A stretch of 64,000 nt of DNA. It comes from Synechococcus sp. AG-679-A04 (lineage in GTDB: Bacteria > Cyanobacteriota > Cyanobacteriia > PCC-6307 > Cyanobiaceae). Numbering within the stretch: the first letter of the stretch is position 1; the number at the start of each line of letters is the position of its first letter. Under the pieces are notes generated by a model. It was not told where the DNA came from, did not search any database, and worked only from the letters and a program-made list of their open reading frames with translations. This document shows, in pieces, positions 24,981 through 35,853 of the stretch. Location: positions 17,725-81,724 of the forward strand of contig QCUI01000003.1 in assembly GCA_003210775.1 (NCBI GenBank). The letters are read 5' to 3'. The position numbers and the translations under genes are program-made.

Positions 24981-25832
24981 TCAGATCAGCCTCTCCAGGC
25001 CGTAAACAAGACCTGAAAGCTGGCGCACCTTGCGTATGCACAGCAAAACACCAGGCATGTAAGCGGAGCGATCAATTGTGTCGTGGCGAAGCGTATAGGT
25101 CTCACCCGGTGCACCGAACATCACTTCCTGGTGCGCCACCAGTCCTGGCAGGCGAAGGGAATGGAGACGCAGCCCGCTGGGGCGTTCACCGCCGCGACTG
25201 CCCTCGAGAGATTCATGCTCGTCAACCTCAGCGGCATTGAATGTTTTACCCAGCTCCTCCATCAGCTCAGCTGTCTTGATGCAAGTTCCACTGGGAGCAT
25301 CAGCCTTGCGGTTGTGATGCAACTCAGTGAGCTCGACATGGTCGTAAAAGCGTGCCGCCGCTGCCGCAGCCTGCTGGAGCAGCACCATGCCCACCGAAAA
25401 GTTGGGAATCACAGCGCCGCCGACGGAAGCCTTTTCTGAAAAACTCTGCAGATCCTTGAGTTGCTCAGGGGAAAGACCTGTGGTTCCGATGACGGGGTGC
25501 ACGCCATAAGCGATGGCTGCTCGGGTGTTGGCATAAACAACAGATGGGTGGGTGAAATCCACCATCACTGCACCTTGGCCAGGGCCGGAATCCCGAACCG
25601 CCTGACTTGTGGCGCACAGACACCCCTCTAAGTCAGCTGTGACGGCCACCTCCATGGCTCCAAGACCCAGCTGTTCGCCGATATCAGCGCCTTCCTTTCC
25701 CGGTGTGTTGTCAACGGCCCCTACCAAGCGACAATCCGTTGAGGACTGAACGGCGCGGATCACTTCAGCACCCATGCGCCCCAGAGCTCCGGTGACCAAA
25801 ACAGGGATTGACTGATTTGCAGCAGCGCTCAT
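24981..25832 (-). CDS. dapB: 4-hydroxy-tetrahydrodipicolinate reductase
   Basis: Catalyses the NAD(P)H-dependent reduction step of diaminopimelate/lysine synthesis. Nucleotide-binding loop [12 protein letters not shown] at residues 13-24, 'GTTGLSPEQ', and the catalytic '[14 protein letters not shown]' (His-His and Lys) are present. The 283-residue length is slightly above the bacterial norm, as in other cyanobacteria. It diverges from chlH across about 116 bases. Confidence 0.95.
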   Translation of the reverse strand: MSAAANQSIPVLVTGALGRMGAEVIRAVQSSTDCRLVGAVDNTPGKEGADIGEQLGLGAMEVAVTADLEGCLCATSQAVRDSGPGQGAVMVDFTHPSVVYANTRAAIAYGVHPVIGTTGLSPEQLKDLQSFSEKASVGGAVIPNFSVGMVLLQQAAAAAARFYDHVELTELHHNRKADAPSGTCIKTAELMEELGKTFNAAEVDEHESLEGSRGGERPSGLRLHSLRLPGLVAHQEVMFGAPGETYTLRHDTIDRSAYMPGVLLCIRKVRQLSGLVYGLERLI

Positions 25833-25948
25833 ACCAGTGACGTGTCTCGTCAGAGCCTATGAGCCGACCGAGTTGTAACACCACAAGAAAACCTGAGCGA
25901 AGGACTGCTCCCGGCCGTAGTGTTCTTTACACAGCTCAACGTGCGCCG

Positions 25949-28900
25949 ATGTTCACACAGGTCCGCTCCGCAAATCGCCGAGTTGCTCCTGTGGAGGGTC
26001 AAAACCATCAATCCGTCATGAAGGCGGTTTATGTGGTTTTGGAGCCCCAATATCAGAACGCACTCACGCAGGCAGCCACTGCTCTGAATGCCAGTGGAAG
26101 CGACCTTGGAATCGAACTCAGTGGATACCTGATTGAAGAACTTCGAAATGACGTTAATTACGAAGACTTCAAAAAGGATGTTTCTGAAGCTGATGTCTTT
26201 ATCGCCTCGTTGATCTTCATTGAGGATCTGGCTCAGAAAGTCGTCGATGCCGTTACCCCGCATCGTGACCGTCTCAAAGCGGCGGTTGTCTTCCCCTCGA
26301 TGCCGGAGGTGATGCGTCTCAACAAACTCGGCAGCTTCTCGATGGCTCAGCTCGGGCAGAGCAAGAGTGCCATCGCCGGCTTCATGAAAAAGCGCAAGGA
26401 GGCTGGCGGTGCTGGCTTCCAGGACGCAATGCTCAAGCTCCTGAACACCCTGCCCACTGTTCTGAAATATCTGCCTGTTGAGAAAGCGCAGGACGCTCGC
26501 AGCTTCATGCTCAGCTTCCAGTACTGGCTGGGTGGCACACCAGACAATCTGCGCAACTTCTTGCTGATGCTGGCTGACAAGTATGTCTTTCCTGCAGAAG
26601 AAGGAGAGCAAAGACCTCTCATGGACATAGCTGCCCCCGAAGTGTTTCCTGACCTGGGCATCTGGCATCCACTGGCACCGTCGATGTTCGAGGACCTCAA
26701 GGAGTACCTCAACTGGACGTCCAGTCGCACCGATCTGTCCGAGGAAGCCCTCAGAGGCCCTGTGGTCGGTCTTGTGCTGCAGCGCAGCCACATCGTCACC
26801 GGAGACGATGCCCACTACGTCGCAACGATCCAGGAACTGGAGTTCCGTGGTGCCCGGGTGATTCCCGTGTTCTGCGGAGGCCTCGACTTCTCGAAGCCCG
26901 TCAATGCCTTTTTCTACGACCCTCTCAATCCAGAGCAACCCCTCGTTGACGGCATCGTTTCCCTCACCGGTTTTGCCTTAGTTGGTGGCCCTGCCCGTCA
27001 GGACCATCCGAAAGCCGTCGAATCACTGAAAAAACTCAATCGTCCCTACATGGTGGCTTTGCCACTGGTCTTTCAGACGACCCAAGAATGGGAAGACAGC
27101 GACCTCGGTCTGCATCCCGTTCAGGTTGCACTTCAGATTGCCATTCCAGAGCTGGACGGAGCGATCGAACCGATTGTTCTCTCAGGCAGAGATGACGCCA
27201 CCGGCAAAGCTCACACACTGCAGGATCGAGTTGATGCAATCGCCGAAAGAGCGATCAGGTGGTCGTCGCTGCGCATCAAACCCCGCATTGACAAGAAGCT
27301 GGCAATCACAGTGTTCAGCTTCCCTCCCGACAAGGGCAACGTGGGCACTGCTGCCTATCTCGATGTCTTCGGCTCCATCCATCGCGTCATGGAGGAGATG
27401 AAAGCAAAGGGATACGACGTCAAGGATCTGCCGGCAACTCCCCGTGCACTGCTGGAAGCGGTGATCAACGACGCCAATGCCATGCAGGGATCACCGGATC
27501 TTTCCATTGCCCACCGCATGAGCGTTGAGGAATACGAGCGACTCACTCCCTACTCGGAACGGCTTGAGGAGAACTGGGGCAAACCTCCCGGCAACCTGAA
27601 CAGTGATGGGCAGAACCTGCTGGTGTTCGGCAGGCACTTCGGCAACGTCTTTGTCGGCGTACAGCCCACCTTTGGCTACGAGGGTGACCCCATGCGTCTG
27701 CTTTATTCACGCAGCGCCAGTCCTCATCACGGATTTGCCGCCTATTACACCTATCTGGAAAAGATCTGGAAGGCTGACGCCGTGCTGCATTTCGGCACCC
27801 ACGGCTCACTCGAATTCATGCCCGGGAAACAGATGGGGATGAGTGAAACCTGCTATCCCGACTCCCTGATCGGCTCCCTGCCGAACCTCTACTACTACGC
27901 CGCCAACAATCCCTCTGAAGCCACCATTGCCAAGCGTCGTGGTTACGCATCAACGATCAGCTATCTCACTCCGCCCGCGGAGAACGCAGGCCTTTACAAG
28001 GGGCTCAAAGAACTTGGCGAATTGGTCGGCTCCTACCAACAACTTCGGGAGGGTGGCCGCGGTGTGCAGATCGTCAACACCATTGTTGAAACAGCACGCC
28101 AGTGCAACCTCGACAAGGATGTTGACCTTTCTGAGGAAGACGCCTCAACACTTGATCTAGAAGGCCGCGACGCCCTTGTCGGAGCTGTCTATCGCCAACT
28201 GATGGAAATCGAGAGTCGCCTGCTTCCCTGCGGACTCCACACCATCGGCAAGCCCCCAACCGCCGAAGAAGCCATCGCCACCCTGGTGAGCATCGCGGCT
28301 CTTGAAAGAGATGAGGACGGGCTTCACTCCCTTCCCGGCCTGTTAGCTGAATCCATCGAGCGAACGATCGAAGACGTCTACAAAGGAAACGACAACGGTG
28401 TCCTCGCTGATGTGGAACTGAACCGCACCATCACCGAGACGTCACGTGCTGCAGTCTCCGCCATGGTCCGGTCTGTCACCGGCAGTGACGGGAGAGTCAA
28501 CCTACGCAACAACTGGGCCTGGTTCAGCAACTTGCTGTCCCGCTTCGGCATCAAGCGGTCGTCCCCATGGCTGAAGGCCTGCCGAACCAATGGATTCGGC
28601 GAGGTTGATCCAACAGAACTCGACAAGCTGTTCGGATATTTGCGTTTCTGCCTTGAGCAGGTTTGCGCCGACATGGAGATGGAGAGTCTTCTGAAAGCGC
28701 TCGACGGCGAATACATCCTCCCAGGGCCTGGAGGTGATCCGATCCGCAACCCCGGAGTGCTTCCCAGTGGCAAAAATATCCACGCCCTTGATCCTCAGGC
28801 GATTCCAACCAAAGCCGCTGTTGCAGCTGCCAAAGGCGTAGTGGACAAGTTGATTGAACGCCAACGCGAAGAGCAGGGAGCATGGCCCGAAACCATTGCC

Positions 28901-29965
28901 TGCGTCCTCTGGGGCACGGACAACATCAAGACCTATGGAGAATCTCTGGCTCAGATTCTCTGGTTTGTGGGTGTGAAGCCCATGCCGGACTCCGTGGGCC
29001 GGGTCAACAAGCTCGAGCTGATTTCTCTCGAGGAGCTAGGACGCCCCCGCGTTGATGTGGTGGTGAACTGCTCAGGAGTCTTCCGCGATCTGTTTATCAA
29101 CCAGATGGCACTCATCGATCAGGCCGTGAAGATGGCAGCCGAAGCCGATGAGCCCCTTGCGCAGAATTTTGTTCGCAAACATGCCCTTGAGCAGGCTGAA
29201 AAAGAGGGAAGCAGTTTGCGAGACGCTGCCTGTCGGGTGTTCTCCAATGCCAGTGGCAGCTACAGCTCCAACGTGAATCTGGCCGTGGAAAACAGCACCT
29301 GGGAAGAGGAAGGAGAACTGCAGGAGATGTATCTCTCCAGAAAAACCTTTGCCTTCAATGCTGACAATCCCGGTGAAATGAACCAAAAGCGTGATGTCTT
29401 CGAAAATGTGATGAAAACCGCAGATGTCACGTTCCAGAATCTTGACTCCGCTGAGATCTCCCTCACCGATGTGAGTCACTATTTCGACTCAGATCCCACG
29501 AAACTGATCGCCGGTCTTCGCGAAGACGGCAAAGCACCCACCAGCTATATCGCCGATACCACCACGGCCAATGCACAGGTCCGTTCTCTAAGCGAGACGA
29601 TTCGTCTCGACTCCCGCACCAAACTTCTCAATCCGAAGTGGTATGAGGGAATGCTGGACTCGGGTTATGAGGGTGTTCGAGAAGTTGCGAAGCGCCTCAA
29701 TTTCACTCTTGGTTGGAGTGCCACAAGTGGTTCAGTTGACAATTTCGTCTACGAAGAAGCCAATGAAACATTCATCAACGATCCGGAAATGCGCAAGCGT
29801 CTTCTAGATCTGAATCCCAACAGCTTTCGCAGGATCGTTGGAACTCTGCTCGAGGTGCACGGACGCGGATACTGGGAAACCTCTGATGAAAACATCCAAC
29901 AATTGCAGGAGCTTTACCAAGAGGTAGAGGATCGAATTGAAGGAGTCACGACAACCGAATCCTGA
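25949..29965 (+). CDS. chlH: Magnesium chelatase subunit H
   Basis: The large porphyrin-binding subunit that, with ChlI and ChlD, inserts Mg2+ into protoporphyrin IX at the chlorophyll branch point. The 1,338-residue length is typical. It opens [17 protein letters not shown] then the DUF3479 N-terminal domain '[16 protein letters not shown]', followed by the long CobN/Mg-chelatase domain with '[17 protein letters not shown]' and '[17 protein letters not shown]'. The frame is open 30 codons upstream, but the start at 25949 matches the family. Haem and chlorophyll genes hemA and chlH are both in this window but 20 kb apart. Confidence 0.97.
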   Translation: MFTQVRSANRRVAPVEGQNHQSVMKAVYVVLEPQYQNALTQAATALNASGSDLGIELSGYLIEELRNDVNYEDFKKDVSEADVFIASLIFIEDLAQKVVDAVTPHRDRLKAAVVFPSMPEVMRLNKLGSFSMAQLGQSKSAIAGFMKKRKEAGGAGFQDAMLKLLNTLPTVLKYLPVEKAQDARSFMLSFQYWLGGTPDNLRNFLLMLADKYVFPAEEGEQRPLMDIAAPEVFPDLGIWHPLAPSMFEDLKEYLNWTSSRTDLSEEALRGPVVGLVLQRSHIVTGDDAHYVATIQELEFRGARVIPVFCGGLDFSKPVNAFFYDPLNPEQPLVDGIVSLTGFALVGGPARQDHPKAVESLKKLNRPYMVALPLVFQTTQEWEDSDLGLHPVQVALQIAIPELDGAIEPIVLSGRDDATGKAHTLQDRVDAIAERAIRWSSLRIKPRIDKKLAITVFSFPPDKGNVGTAAYLDVFGSIHRVMEEMKAKGYDVKDLPATPRALLEAVINDANAMQGSPDLSIAHRMSVEEYERLTPYSERLEENWGKPPGNLNSDGQNLLVFGRHFGNVFVGVQPTFGYEGDPMRLLYSRSASPHHGFAAYYTYLEKIWKADAVLHFGTHGSLEFMPGKQMGMSETCYPDSLIGSLPNLYYYAANNPSEATIAKRRGYASTISYLTPPAENAGLYKGLKELGELVGSYQQLREGGRGVQIVNTIVETARQCNLDKDVDLSEEDASTLDLEGRDALVGAVYRQLMEIESRLLPCGLHTIGKPPTAEEAIATLVSIAALERDEDGLHSLPGLLAESIERTIEDVYKGNDNGVLADVELNRTITETSRAAVSAMVRSVTGSDGRVNLRNNWAWFSNLLSRFGIKRSSPWLKACRTNGFGEVDPTELDKLFGYLRFCLEQVCADMEMESLLKALDGEYILPGPGGDPIRNPGVLPSGKNIHALDPQAIPTKAAVAAAKGVVDKLIERQREEQGAWPETIACVLWGTDNIKTYGESLAQILWFVGVKPMPDSVGRVNKLELISLEELGRPRVDVVVNCSGVFRDLFINQMALIDQAVKMAAEADEPLAQNFVRKHALEQAEKEGSSLRDAACRVFSNASGSYSSNVNLAVENSTWEEEGELQEMYLSRKTFAFNADNPGEMNQKRDVFENVMKTADVTFQNLDSAEISLTDVSHYFDSDPTKLIAGLREDGKAPTSYIADTTTANAQVRSLSETIRLDSRTKLLNPKWYEGMLDSGYEGVREVAKRLNFTLGWSATSGSVDNFVYEEANETFINDPEMRKRLLDLNPNSFRRIVGTLLEVHGRGYWETSDENIQQLQELYQEVEDRIEGVTTTES

Positions 29966-30019
29966 ACCCTGATCGCCGAGGTTCTGACATCGGCTTTAAC
30001 AATTCCCCGACCACACCAG

Positions 30020-30424
30020 TCAGAGCGGGCGCTCGCACCGATCCATACAGAGTTGATCAAGCGATGCACGGTTGGTGATCTTCAGCCGGTACCGAGCCCA
30101 TACACCGTAAAGAACGTCAACCACTGGACCAATCACTGGCCAGCGGGTTGGTACATACAGCCAACCGAGCCCAATTAGGCGATAAGCCTCACGAAACACC
30201 GCAACATCAGTGAGCACTGTTCCGTCGGCCTTGATGGCATGAATCCTCGCCATCGCCTGGCGATAACTAATACCGGACCACTGCTCCGGGGAGTAGTCGT
30301 GTGCATCGACATCAATAAAACGGATGGACTGATCGCGATCCTTGCGGCGCAAAAACGTCACCTCACGAACGCAGAGTGGACAGCCACCGTCAAAAAGAAG
30401 GGTGAGCTCAGGGCTCGTGCTCAT
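30020..30424 (-). CDS. DCC-family thiol-disulfide oxidoreductase (DUF393)
   Basis: A 134-residue thioredoxin-like protein. It starts with 'LLFDGGCPLCVREV', the DxxCxxC motif that names the DCC family, followed by 'FLRRKDRDQSIRFIDVDAHDY'. The C-terminal part has 'YRLIGLGWLYVPTRWPVIG', typical of the family. The substrate is unknown. It converges with chlH and is followed upstream by folP in the same direction. Confidence 0.88.
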   Translation of the reverse strand: MSTSPELTLLFDGGCPLCVREVTFLRRKDRDQSIRFIDVDAHDYSPEQWSGISYRQAMARIHAIKADGTVLTDVAVFREAYRLIGLGWLYVPTRWPVIGPVVDVLYGVWARYRLKITNRASLDQLCMDRCERPL

Positions 30425-30457
30425 AAAAGCCTTACATCGTGGTCCGTTCTAGCCAGA

Positions 30458-31312
30458 TCATTCACGAACGCTGGCAGCAGAACCTTGCCGGGCAACCGCC
30501 GCGGCCATGGTCACCACCTGACTCATCGGCCCTACATCGTGCACTCGCAGCACATGAACTCCAGCCTCCACGGCCCTTGCGCAGACCGCAGCCGTACCCC
30601 AGATCCTTGCTTTGGAGCGAGGTTGATCAAGAACAGCACCAATAAAACGCTTACGAGAAGGTCCAAGCAAAAGAGGAATGCCGTCCTGCTGAAGATCGTC
30701 CAACTGTCTGATCAGCTCAAGATTCTGCTCCGTGGTCTTGGCGAAGCCAAGACCTGGATCCCAGATCAGCTGTTCCCGACTCAGGCCGGCCTGAAGAGCC
30801 CGATCGGTGCTGAGCCTGAGTTCCTGCAACACTCCAACCACAACACCCTGGTCGCCGTAATCAGTGCAGTCATCCATGGTCAGACTGTCACCACGACTGT
30901 GCATCAGCACATACGGGCAACCAGCATCAGCCACCAACGGAAGCATGGCAGGGTCGCGCCTGCCTCCACTGACATCGTTGATCCAATCGGCACCTGCCTT
31001 CAAAGCTGCTCGGGCAACGGATGCCAGAAACGTATCCACAGAAAGAATCGCTTGCGGATGGGCTGCTCGAATGCTTTCAAGACCAGGCAGAAGACGCGAC
31101 AGCTCTTCTTCCGCACCCACATCAACAGCACCGGGGCGGGTGCTCTGGGCACCAAGATCGAGAACTTGCGCTCCAGCCTGCAGCTGACGTGACGCTTCGT
31201 TTAAGGCCAAATCCGCCCTGTTGAACCGTCCTCCATCACTGAAAGAATCCGGGGTGAGGTTGATTACCCCCATCACAGCTGGGCGATGGCCCCAGCAGGC
31301 GGGATGACGCAT
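30458..31312 (-). CDS. folP: Dihydropteroate synthase
   Basis: Joins 6-hydroxymethyl-7,8-dihydropterin pyrophosphate to p-aminobenzoate in folate synthesis. The signature 'MGVINLTPDSFSDGG' is at residues 14-28, followed by 'DLGAQSTRPGA' and 'WINDVSGG'. The C-terminal 'DPGLGFAKTTEQNLELI' and 'GPSRKRFIG' loops, which hold the pyrophosphate and pABA sites, are intact. The stop of tpiA is six bases upstream, so they are probably transcribed together. Confidence 0.96.
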   Translation of the reverse strand: MRHPACWGHRPAVMGVINLTPDSFSDGGRFNRADLALNEASRQLQAGAQVLDLGAQSTRPGAVDVGAEEELSRLLPGLESIRAAHPQAILSVDTFLASVARAALKAGADWINDVSGGRRDPAMLPLVADAGCPYVLMHSRGDSLTMDDCTDYGDQGVVVGVLQELRLSTDRALQAGLSREQLIWDPGLGFAKTTEQNLELIRQLDDLQQDGIPLLLGPSRKRFIGAVLDQPRSKARIWGTAAVCARAVEAGVHVLRVHDVGPMSQVVTMAAAVARQGSAASVRE

Positions 31313-31318
31313 GGCTGA

Positions 31319-32050
31319 TCAGGCGACCTGATAGTTGGCGATGCGAGCGAAGCTTTCGGCATCGAGCGATGCGCCACCCACGAGCACACCGTCGATATCA
31401 CTCATGCCCATGAGCTCATCGATGTTTGCAGGCTTGACGGATCCTCCGTACTGAATGATCAGATCAGAGGCACCCACCCAACTTCGAATCAGACCACAGA
31501 TGCGGTTCGCCTCAGAGGATTCACAGGTCTTACCGGTGCCGATGGCCCAGATGGGTTCATAGGCAACCACGAGACGGTTCGGATCCAGTCCTTCAAGGCC
31601 CTGCTCAACCTGACGGCGGATCACACGCTCGGCTTCACCACGGCTGCGCTGTTCATCACTTTCTCCAACGCAAACAATGGGGATCAGACCATGGGCCTGA
31701 GCTGAACGCGCCCTGTGGTTGATCTGCTCATCACTCTCACTGAAGTATTTACGCGGCTCGCTGTGGCCAACAATCGCGTAACGCACTCCATGCTCTTCCA
31801 GCATCGACGGAGCGATCTCCCCCGTGAACGCACCCTGACCTTCCCAGTGCACGTTCTGACTTGAAATTTCAAGCCTCGACCCTGCAGTGACCTCAGCCGT
31901 CGTACTAATCGCAGTAAACGGAGGCGCCACCACCAGCTCACGGTCATCAGGCGTGTCCGCGATCAATGGCAAAAACGTGGCCAGCCAGACCCGGGCCTGG
32001 GCGCACGTCATGTGCATCTTCCAGTTTCCAGCAATCACCGGTTTGCCCAC
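31319..32050 (-). CDS. tpiA: Triosephosphate isomerase
   Basis: Interconverts dihydroxyacetone phosphate and glyceraldehyde 3-phosphate. Catalytic residues are visible: Lys in AGNWKMH, His in 'AIVGHSEPR', Glu in '[15 protein letters not shown]', and the phosphate loop 'YGGSVKPAN'. The GHSE motif is followed by PR rather than the usual RR, a mild departure. 243 residues. It lies between the S4 protein gene and folP. Confidence 0.96.
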   Translation of the reverse strand: MGKPVIAGNWKMHMTCAQARVWLATFLPLIADTPDDRELVVAPPFTAISTTAEVTAGSRLEISSQNVHWEGQGAFTGEIAPSMLEEHGVRYAIVGHSEPRKYFSESDEQINHRARSAQAHGLIPIVCVGESDEQRSRGEAERVIRRQVEQGLEGLDPNRLVVAYEPIWAIGTGKTCESSEANRICGLIRSWVGASDLIIQYGGSVKPANIDELMGMSDIDGVLVGGASLDAESFARIANYQVA

Positions 32051-32110
32051 GCTTGCGTCCTCTGCGGCTCAGCAGCAGCCAACTTACGTTCCTACGCAAG
32101 CACGATCGTC

Positions 32111-32293
32111 TCAGATCGTCGTGACGACAGCCTTATCTCCACCAACAATCACGCAATCCCCGATCTTCAACTGGCGACCACGCTGAGTCACAACGCAGTC
32201 ATTCACACGCACTTGCCCGTCCTGGATCAGCATCTTGGCCTCACCGCCAGTACCGACCCATCCTTGCCATTTCAGGAACTGATCGAGTCGCAT
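32111..32293 (-). CDS. S4-domain RNA-binding protein
   Basis: A 60-residue stand-alone S4 domain: MRLDQFLKWQGWVGTGGEAKMLI (helices) then 'GQVRVNDCVVTQRGRQLKIGD' (the RNA-binding loop and strand). Similar small proteins (YaaA/RlbA type) bind structured RNA and relate to ribosome or tRNA recycling. The start at 32293 is chosen because upstream codons do not resemble the family. It is 60 bases upstream of tpiA. Confidence 0.82.
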   Translation of the reverse strand: MRLDQFLKWQGWVGTGGEAKMLIQDGQVRVNDCVVTQRGRQLKIGDCVIVGGDKAVVTTI

Positions 32294-32333
32294 CAGCCAA
32301 TGGGAACAAAAAGAGCATTGATAGTGTGACGCG

Positions 32334-34076
32334 ATGCTGAAAACCTCCGAGGCAGGATTCCGCAGGCTGCTGCCATTACTGCGTCCGCATCTGCCCCAAC
32401 TGAGCCTCGGGCTGATCTGCATGCTCATCTATGTGAGCAGCTTTCTATTGCTGCTCAATCTCGCGGGTTCCCTGTTCCCTGCACTGGGATCGAGGGATCT
32501 TGGGCGAGTGCTCTGGCTGATCGGGCAGGGCGTGCTGATTTTTGCGATCCAGAAATTGGCTCAGTTCGGTCAGGACTCCCTGCTGGCCGGACCTGCCCTT
32601 CAGGTGAGCAAAACCCTGCGCAGCAATCTGTTTCGTCGGCTGCAGACCGTTGAACTGGGAGCACTAGAGAAACTCTCAGCAGGCGATGTCACCTACCGAC
32701 TGACCGAAGACGCAGATCGTGTCAGTGAAGTGCTCTACAAATCGATTCACGACACACTTCCGAGTGTGCTCCAACTGCTGGCGGTGCTGGGGTACATGCT
32801 CTGGCTGGACTGGAAACTCACGGCATCGATCCTGCTGCTGGCACCGTTGATCATCTGGCTGATCAGCCTGTTTGGCGCACGGGTGATGGCAGCCACCGAG
32901 CGCAGTCAGAAAAAAGTGAGCGAACTGGCCGGTTTGCTTGGCGAAGCCATCGAGGGCCTACCGCTTGTACGGGCCTTTGCTGCAGAGCCATGGCTGCAAG
33001 GGCGCTTTGAAGATGAGATTGATCAACATCGTCAGGCACGGCATCGCACTTACAGCCTTGTTGCACTGCAGCACCCGGTTGTGGGAATGATCGAAGTGGT
33101 GGGCCTTTTCTCGGTGCTTGGACTGGCTGCCTGGAGGATTCAGAACGATGGCCTGAGCATTGCTGGCTTAAGCAGCTATCTCACTGGCCTTGTGGTGCTG
33201 ATCGACCCCATCGCTCACGTCACCAACAACTTCAATGAATTTCAGCAGGGTCAGGCTTCGCTGCGACGTCTGCGGGAGATCGAACAGGAGCCACAAGAAA
33301 CCGCAGATCCAGATCCGGCCTTGCCGATTGGTCGACCTGAAGGTCACCTGAATCTGCATCGCGTCAACTTCGCTTACGGCAACGGTGAGCCGGTGCTTCG
33401 CGACATCAACCTAAACATCGAAGCCGGTCAGGTTGTTGCACTGGTTGGACCATCCGGTGCCGGCAAAAGCACATTGTTCTCCCTGCTTCTGCGCTTCAAC
33501 AGTGCCCAATCAGGAGAGATCGAGCTGGATGGAAAGAATCTGGCTCAAGTGAAAGCGCGCGAACTCAGGCAACAGGTCGCCCTCGTGCCACAGCGAACAA
33601 CAGTGTTCTCCGGCAGCATTGCCGAAGCGATCCGTTTCGGCAGACCAGCAAGCCATGGTCAGCTGCTGGAAGCAGCCCGTCTGGCCAATGCCCACGATTT
33701 CATCATGGCCTTGCCGGATGGCTACGAGACGAAGCTGGAGGAGCGCGGCACCAATGTGTCCGGGGGACAGCTGCAGCGGATTGCCATTGCTAGGGCAGTC
33801 CTAGGTAATCCCGCGGTTATGCTGCTCGATGAGGCCACAAGCGCCCTGGACGCTGAGGCTGAGGCTGCTGTTCAGCTGGGGCTGCGCCAGGCGATGCACG
33901 GCCGTACTGTGCTGGTGATCGCCCACCGACTGGCCACTGTGCAGGAAGCCGATCAGATTGTGGTGCTTGACCGTGGCCAAATCAGCGAACAAGGCAGCCA
34001 TGATCAGTTGATGGCGAATAACGGTCGCTACCGAGATCTGTGTGAACGCCAAATGATTCGCGATGGGCGCAGCTAA
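32334..34076 (+). CDS. ABC exporter half-transporter (MsbA/ABCB-like)
   Basis: A 580-residue fused transmembrane-ATPase half-transporter that would work as a homodimer exporting a hydrophobic or lipid-linked substrate. The first 320 residues hold six membrane helices; the nucleotide-binding domain has Walker A GPSGAGKST, Q-loop 'VPQRTTVF', signature 'VSGGQLQRIAIARA', Walker B 'VMLLDEAT' and the H-loop 'VIAHRLATV'. Coupling-helix sequences such as 'EGLPLVRAFAAE' are typical. The substrate cannot be deduced. Confidence 0.93.
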   Translation: MLKTSEAGFRRLLPLLRPHLPQLSLGLICMLIYVSSFLLLLNLAGSLFPALGSRDLGRVLWLIGQGVLIFAIQKLAQFGQDSLLAGPALQVSKTLRSNLFRRLQTVELGALEKLSAGDVTYRLTEDADRVSEVLYKSIHDTLPSVLQLLAVLGYMLWLDWKLTASILLLAPLIIWLISLFGARVMAATERSQKKVSELAGLLGEAIEGLPLVRAFAAEPWLQGRFEDEIDQHRQARHRTYSLVALQHPVVGMIEVVGLFSVLGLAAWRIQNDGLSIAGLSSYLTGLVVLIDPIAHVTNNFNEFQQGQASLRRLREIEQEPQETADPDPALPIGRPEGHLNLHRVNFAYGNGEPVLRDINLNIEAGQVVALVGPSGAGKSTLFSLLLRFNSAQSGEIELDGKNLAQVKARELRQQVALVPQRTTVFSGSIAEAIRFGRPASHGQLLEAARLANAHDFIMALPDGYETKLEERGTNVSGGQLQRIAIARAVLGNPAVMLLDEATSALDAEAEAAVQLGLRQAMHGRTVLVIAHRLATVQEADQIVVLDRGQISEQGSHDQLMANNGRYRDLCERQMIRDGRS

Positions 34077-34111
34077 GTTTCGTTCGATTCAACTGTGATT
34101 CAGTTCATCCG

Positions 34112-34342
34112 ATGACCGCAACGCCAGCAGAAAATCCAGTGCTCACCTTCGAAGGCAAGCGCTACAACCTCAATGACCTTCCTGAAGATCTGAAGGAACT
34201 CGTGCGCGGCATGCAGGTTGCTGACGCGCAGCTGCGCATGCATGAAGACACGCTGAAAGTTCTCGCCGTTGGACGTCAATCCATGGCAATGCAGCTGAAT
34301 GAGCGTCTGAAAAACGTCACTCCCATGCCCGACCAAGGCTGA
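34112..34342 (+). CDS. DUF6447 family protein
   Basis: A 76-residue soluble protein: 'PVLTFEGKRYNLNDLPEDLKELVRGMQVADAQLRMHEDTLKVLAVGRQSM' fits DUF6447. Predicted helical and charged, with no membrane segment. Its function is unknown. It follows the ABC exporter by 35 bases and is closed by a strong bidirectional terminator. Confidence 0.75.
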   Translation: MTATPAENPVLTFEGKRYNLNDLPEDLKELVRGMQVADAQLRMHEDTLKVLAVGRQSMAMQLNERLKNVTPMPDQG

Positions 34343-34371
34343 ACGTTCCAGAGCCCAGCAAGAGTCGGGCT

Positions 34372-34407
34372 ATCAAAAGCCTCCATTCCATGGTGGAGGC
34401 TTTTGAT
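34372..34407. terminator. Strong bidirectional terminator
   Basis: atcaaaagcctcca (34372-34385) and tggaggcttttgat (34394-34407) are a perfect 14-bp stem with an 8-base loop, with A-run and T-run on the two sides. It separates DUF6447 from the convergent symporter gene. Confidence 0.9.
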
Positions 34408-34427
34408 TAAGACCAACTGTCAAATAT

Positions 34428-35813
34428 TCACGAATCAGATTCCGATGACGGGCTGAAGTGATTTTGTGTGAGTTGAAATACAGTTCCCGAAAGCAGCAGA
34501 AGTGCTAATAAGTTAGGAAGAGCCATGAGGCCATTCAAAGTATCGGAAACATCCCAGACAAGACCTTTTTCGCCGGCGATCGCTGCGATAACAGCCACAG
34601 AAACCCAAACCAATCTATAGGGCAAAATTGCTTTTTCACCAAATAGATATTGCGTACATTTCTCACCATAAAAGCTCCAACCCAGGATGGTGGTAAACGC
34701 AAAAACAACGATGCTGATGGTCACAATTAAGCCTCCACCGCTAATACCCAAGCCGAAAGCTTCGATAGAAATCTCTGATCCTGCCAATGCCTTGCGAGCA
34801 CTATCAGACATTCCGAATAGTTCTTTTGAATAAGTGGTAATCACCACAAGAGCCGTCATTGTGCAAACAACGAACGTATCGATAAACGTGCCAAGCATCG
34901 CAATCGAACCTTGACCAACAGGGCTATTTGTTTTTGAGGCAGCATGGGCAATTGGCGCACTGCCTAAACCTGCTTCGTTTGAAAAGATCCCACGTTTGAA
35001 ACCTTGAAGAACAACAACCCCAAATGCACCACCAACAGCAGCTTGCCCTGTAAAGGCCGATCCAAAAATCAATCCAAGAGCTGAGGGAATATCGGCGAAA
35101 TTGATCGCAAGAATCACCAGACAAGAACCCACGTACAGGATCCCCATCAGTGGAACAATTGCAGAGGCAGCACTAGCAATTCTGCGAATGCCACCAATCA
35201 CTACAAGGAAAATCAACACACCGAGAATGACTCCAGTTACCTCACGAGGAACATGCAGGATTGATTTCTCCAAAGCTTTCGCAAGTTCAAATGATTGAAC
35301 TCCGTTGCCGATTCCGAAACCAGCAAGCATTCCAAAGACAGCAAAAAGCCCACCCATCCAGGCCCAGCTTTTTCCCAAACCATTGCTGATGTAGTACATA
35401 GGGCCACCAACATGATTACCAGAGGAATCAACTTCCCTGAACTGAACAGCCAACACTGCTTCTGCATACTTCGTGGCAATTCCGAACAAGGCAATCAGCC
35501 ACATCCAGAAAACTGCCCCAGCCCCACCAACGGCAATAGCTGTCGATACACCAGCAATATTGCCAGTGCCGATGGTTGCAGCCAGAGAAGTCATCAATGC
35601 CTGAAAAGGAGAAATTTCTCCTTCAGACTTCAGCGCAGCAGGCTTGGAAACAAGTTTGAAGCCATAAATAAGCTTTCGTAGTGGAATGAAGCGAAGACCA
35701 AACATCAAAAAGATGCCAGTAATCGCAATCAGGGCCACGGTGGGTGGCCCCCAAACAAACCCCCCAATCTGAGAGTTAAATGATTTAAGAAAATGTTGCA
35801 TAGTTGAGCTCAA
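34428..35813 (-). CDS. Sodium:alanine symporter (AGCS family)
   Basis: A 461-residue inner-membrane transporter predicted to take up alanine or glycine with Na+. The family signature 'PFQALMTSLAATIGTGNIAGVSTAI' lies at about residues 66-91, and later helices carry 'SNEAGLGSAPIAHAAS', also diagnostic. Roughly ten to eleven helices are visible. Together with the amino-acid importer at 50-54 kb, it fits an organism that scavenges amino acids. Confidence 0.95.
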   Translation of the reverse strand: MSSTMQHFLKSFNSQIGGFVWGPPTVALIAITGIFLMFGLRFIPLRKLIYGFKLVSKPAALKSEGEISPFQALMTSLAATIGTGNIAGVSTAIAVGGAGAVFWMWLIALFGIATKYAEAVLAVQFREVDSSGNHVGGPMYYISNGLGKSWAWMGGLFAVFGMLAGFGIGNGVQSFELAKALEKSILHVPREVTGVILGVLIFLVVIGGIRRIASAASAIVPLMGILYVGSCLVILAINFADIPSALGLIFGSAFTGQAAVGGAFGVVVLQGFKRGIFSNEAGLGSAPIAHAASKTNSPVGQGSIAMLGTFIDTFVVCTMTALVVITTYSKELFGMSDSARKALAGSEISIEAFGLGISGGGLIVTISIVVFAFTTILGWSFYGEKCTQYLFGEKAILPYRLVWVSVAVIAAIAGEKGLVWDVSDTLNGLMALPNLLALLLLSGTVFQLTQNHFSPSSESDS

Positions 35814-35853
35814 GCTTGAATGTTGTCACCATCCGTTAAAAACGAAAATAGTA

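Noticed and set aside
25850..26938. Long antisense frame over the start of chlH
   Set aside because: It mirrors a strong coding region in the complementary phase; the protein has no family features.
30000..30020. Terminator between chlH and the DCC-family gene
   Set aside because: Only a 5-bp stem (gccga/tcggc) is present near 29974-29993; too weak to call.
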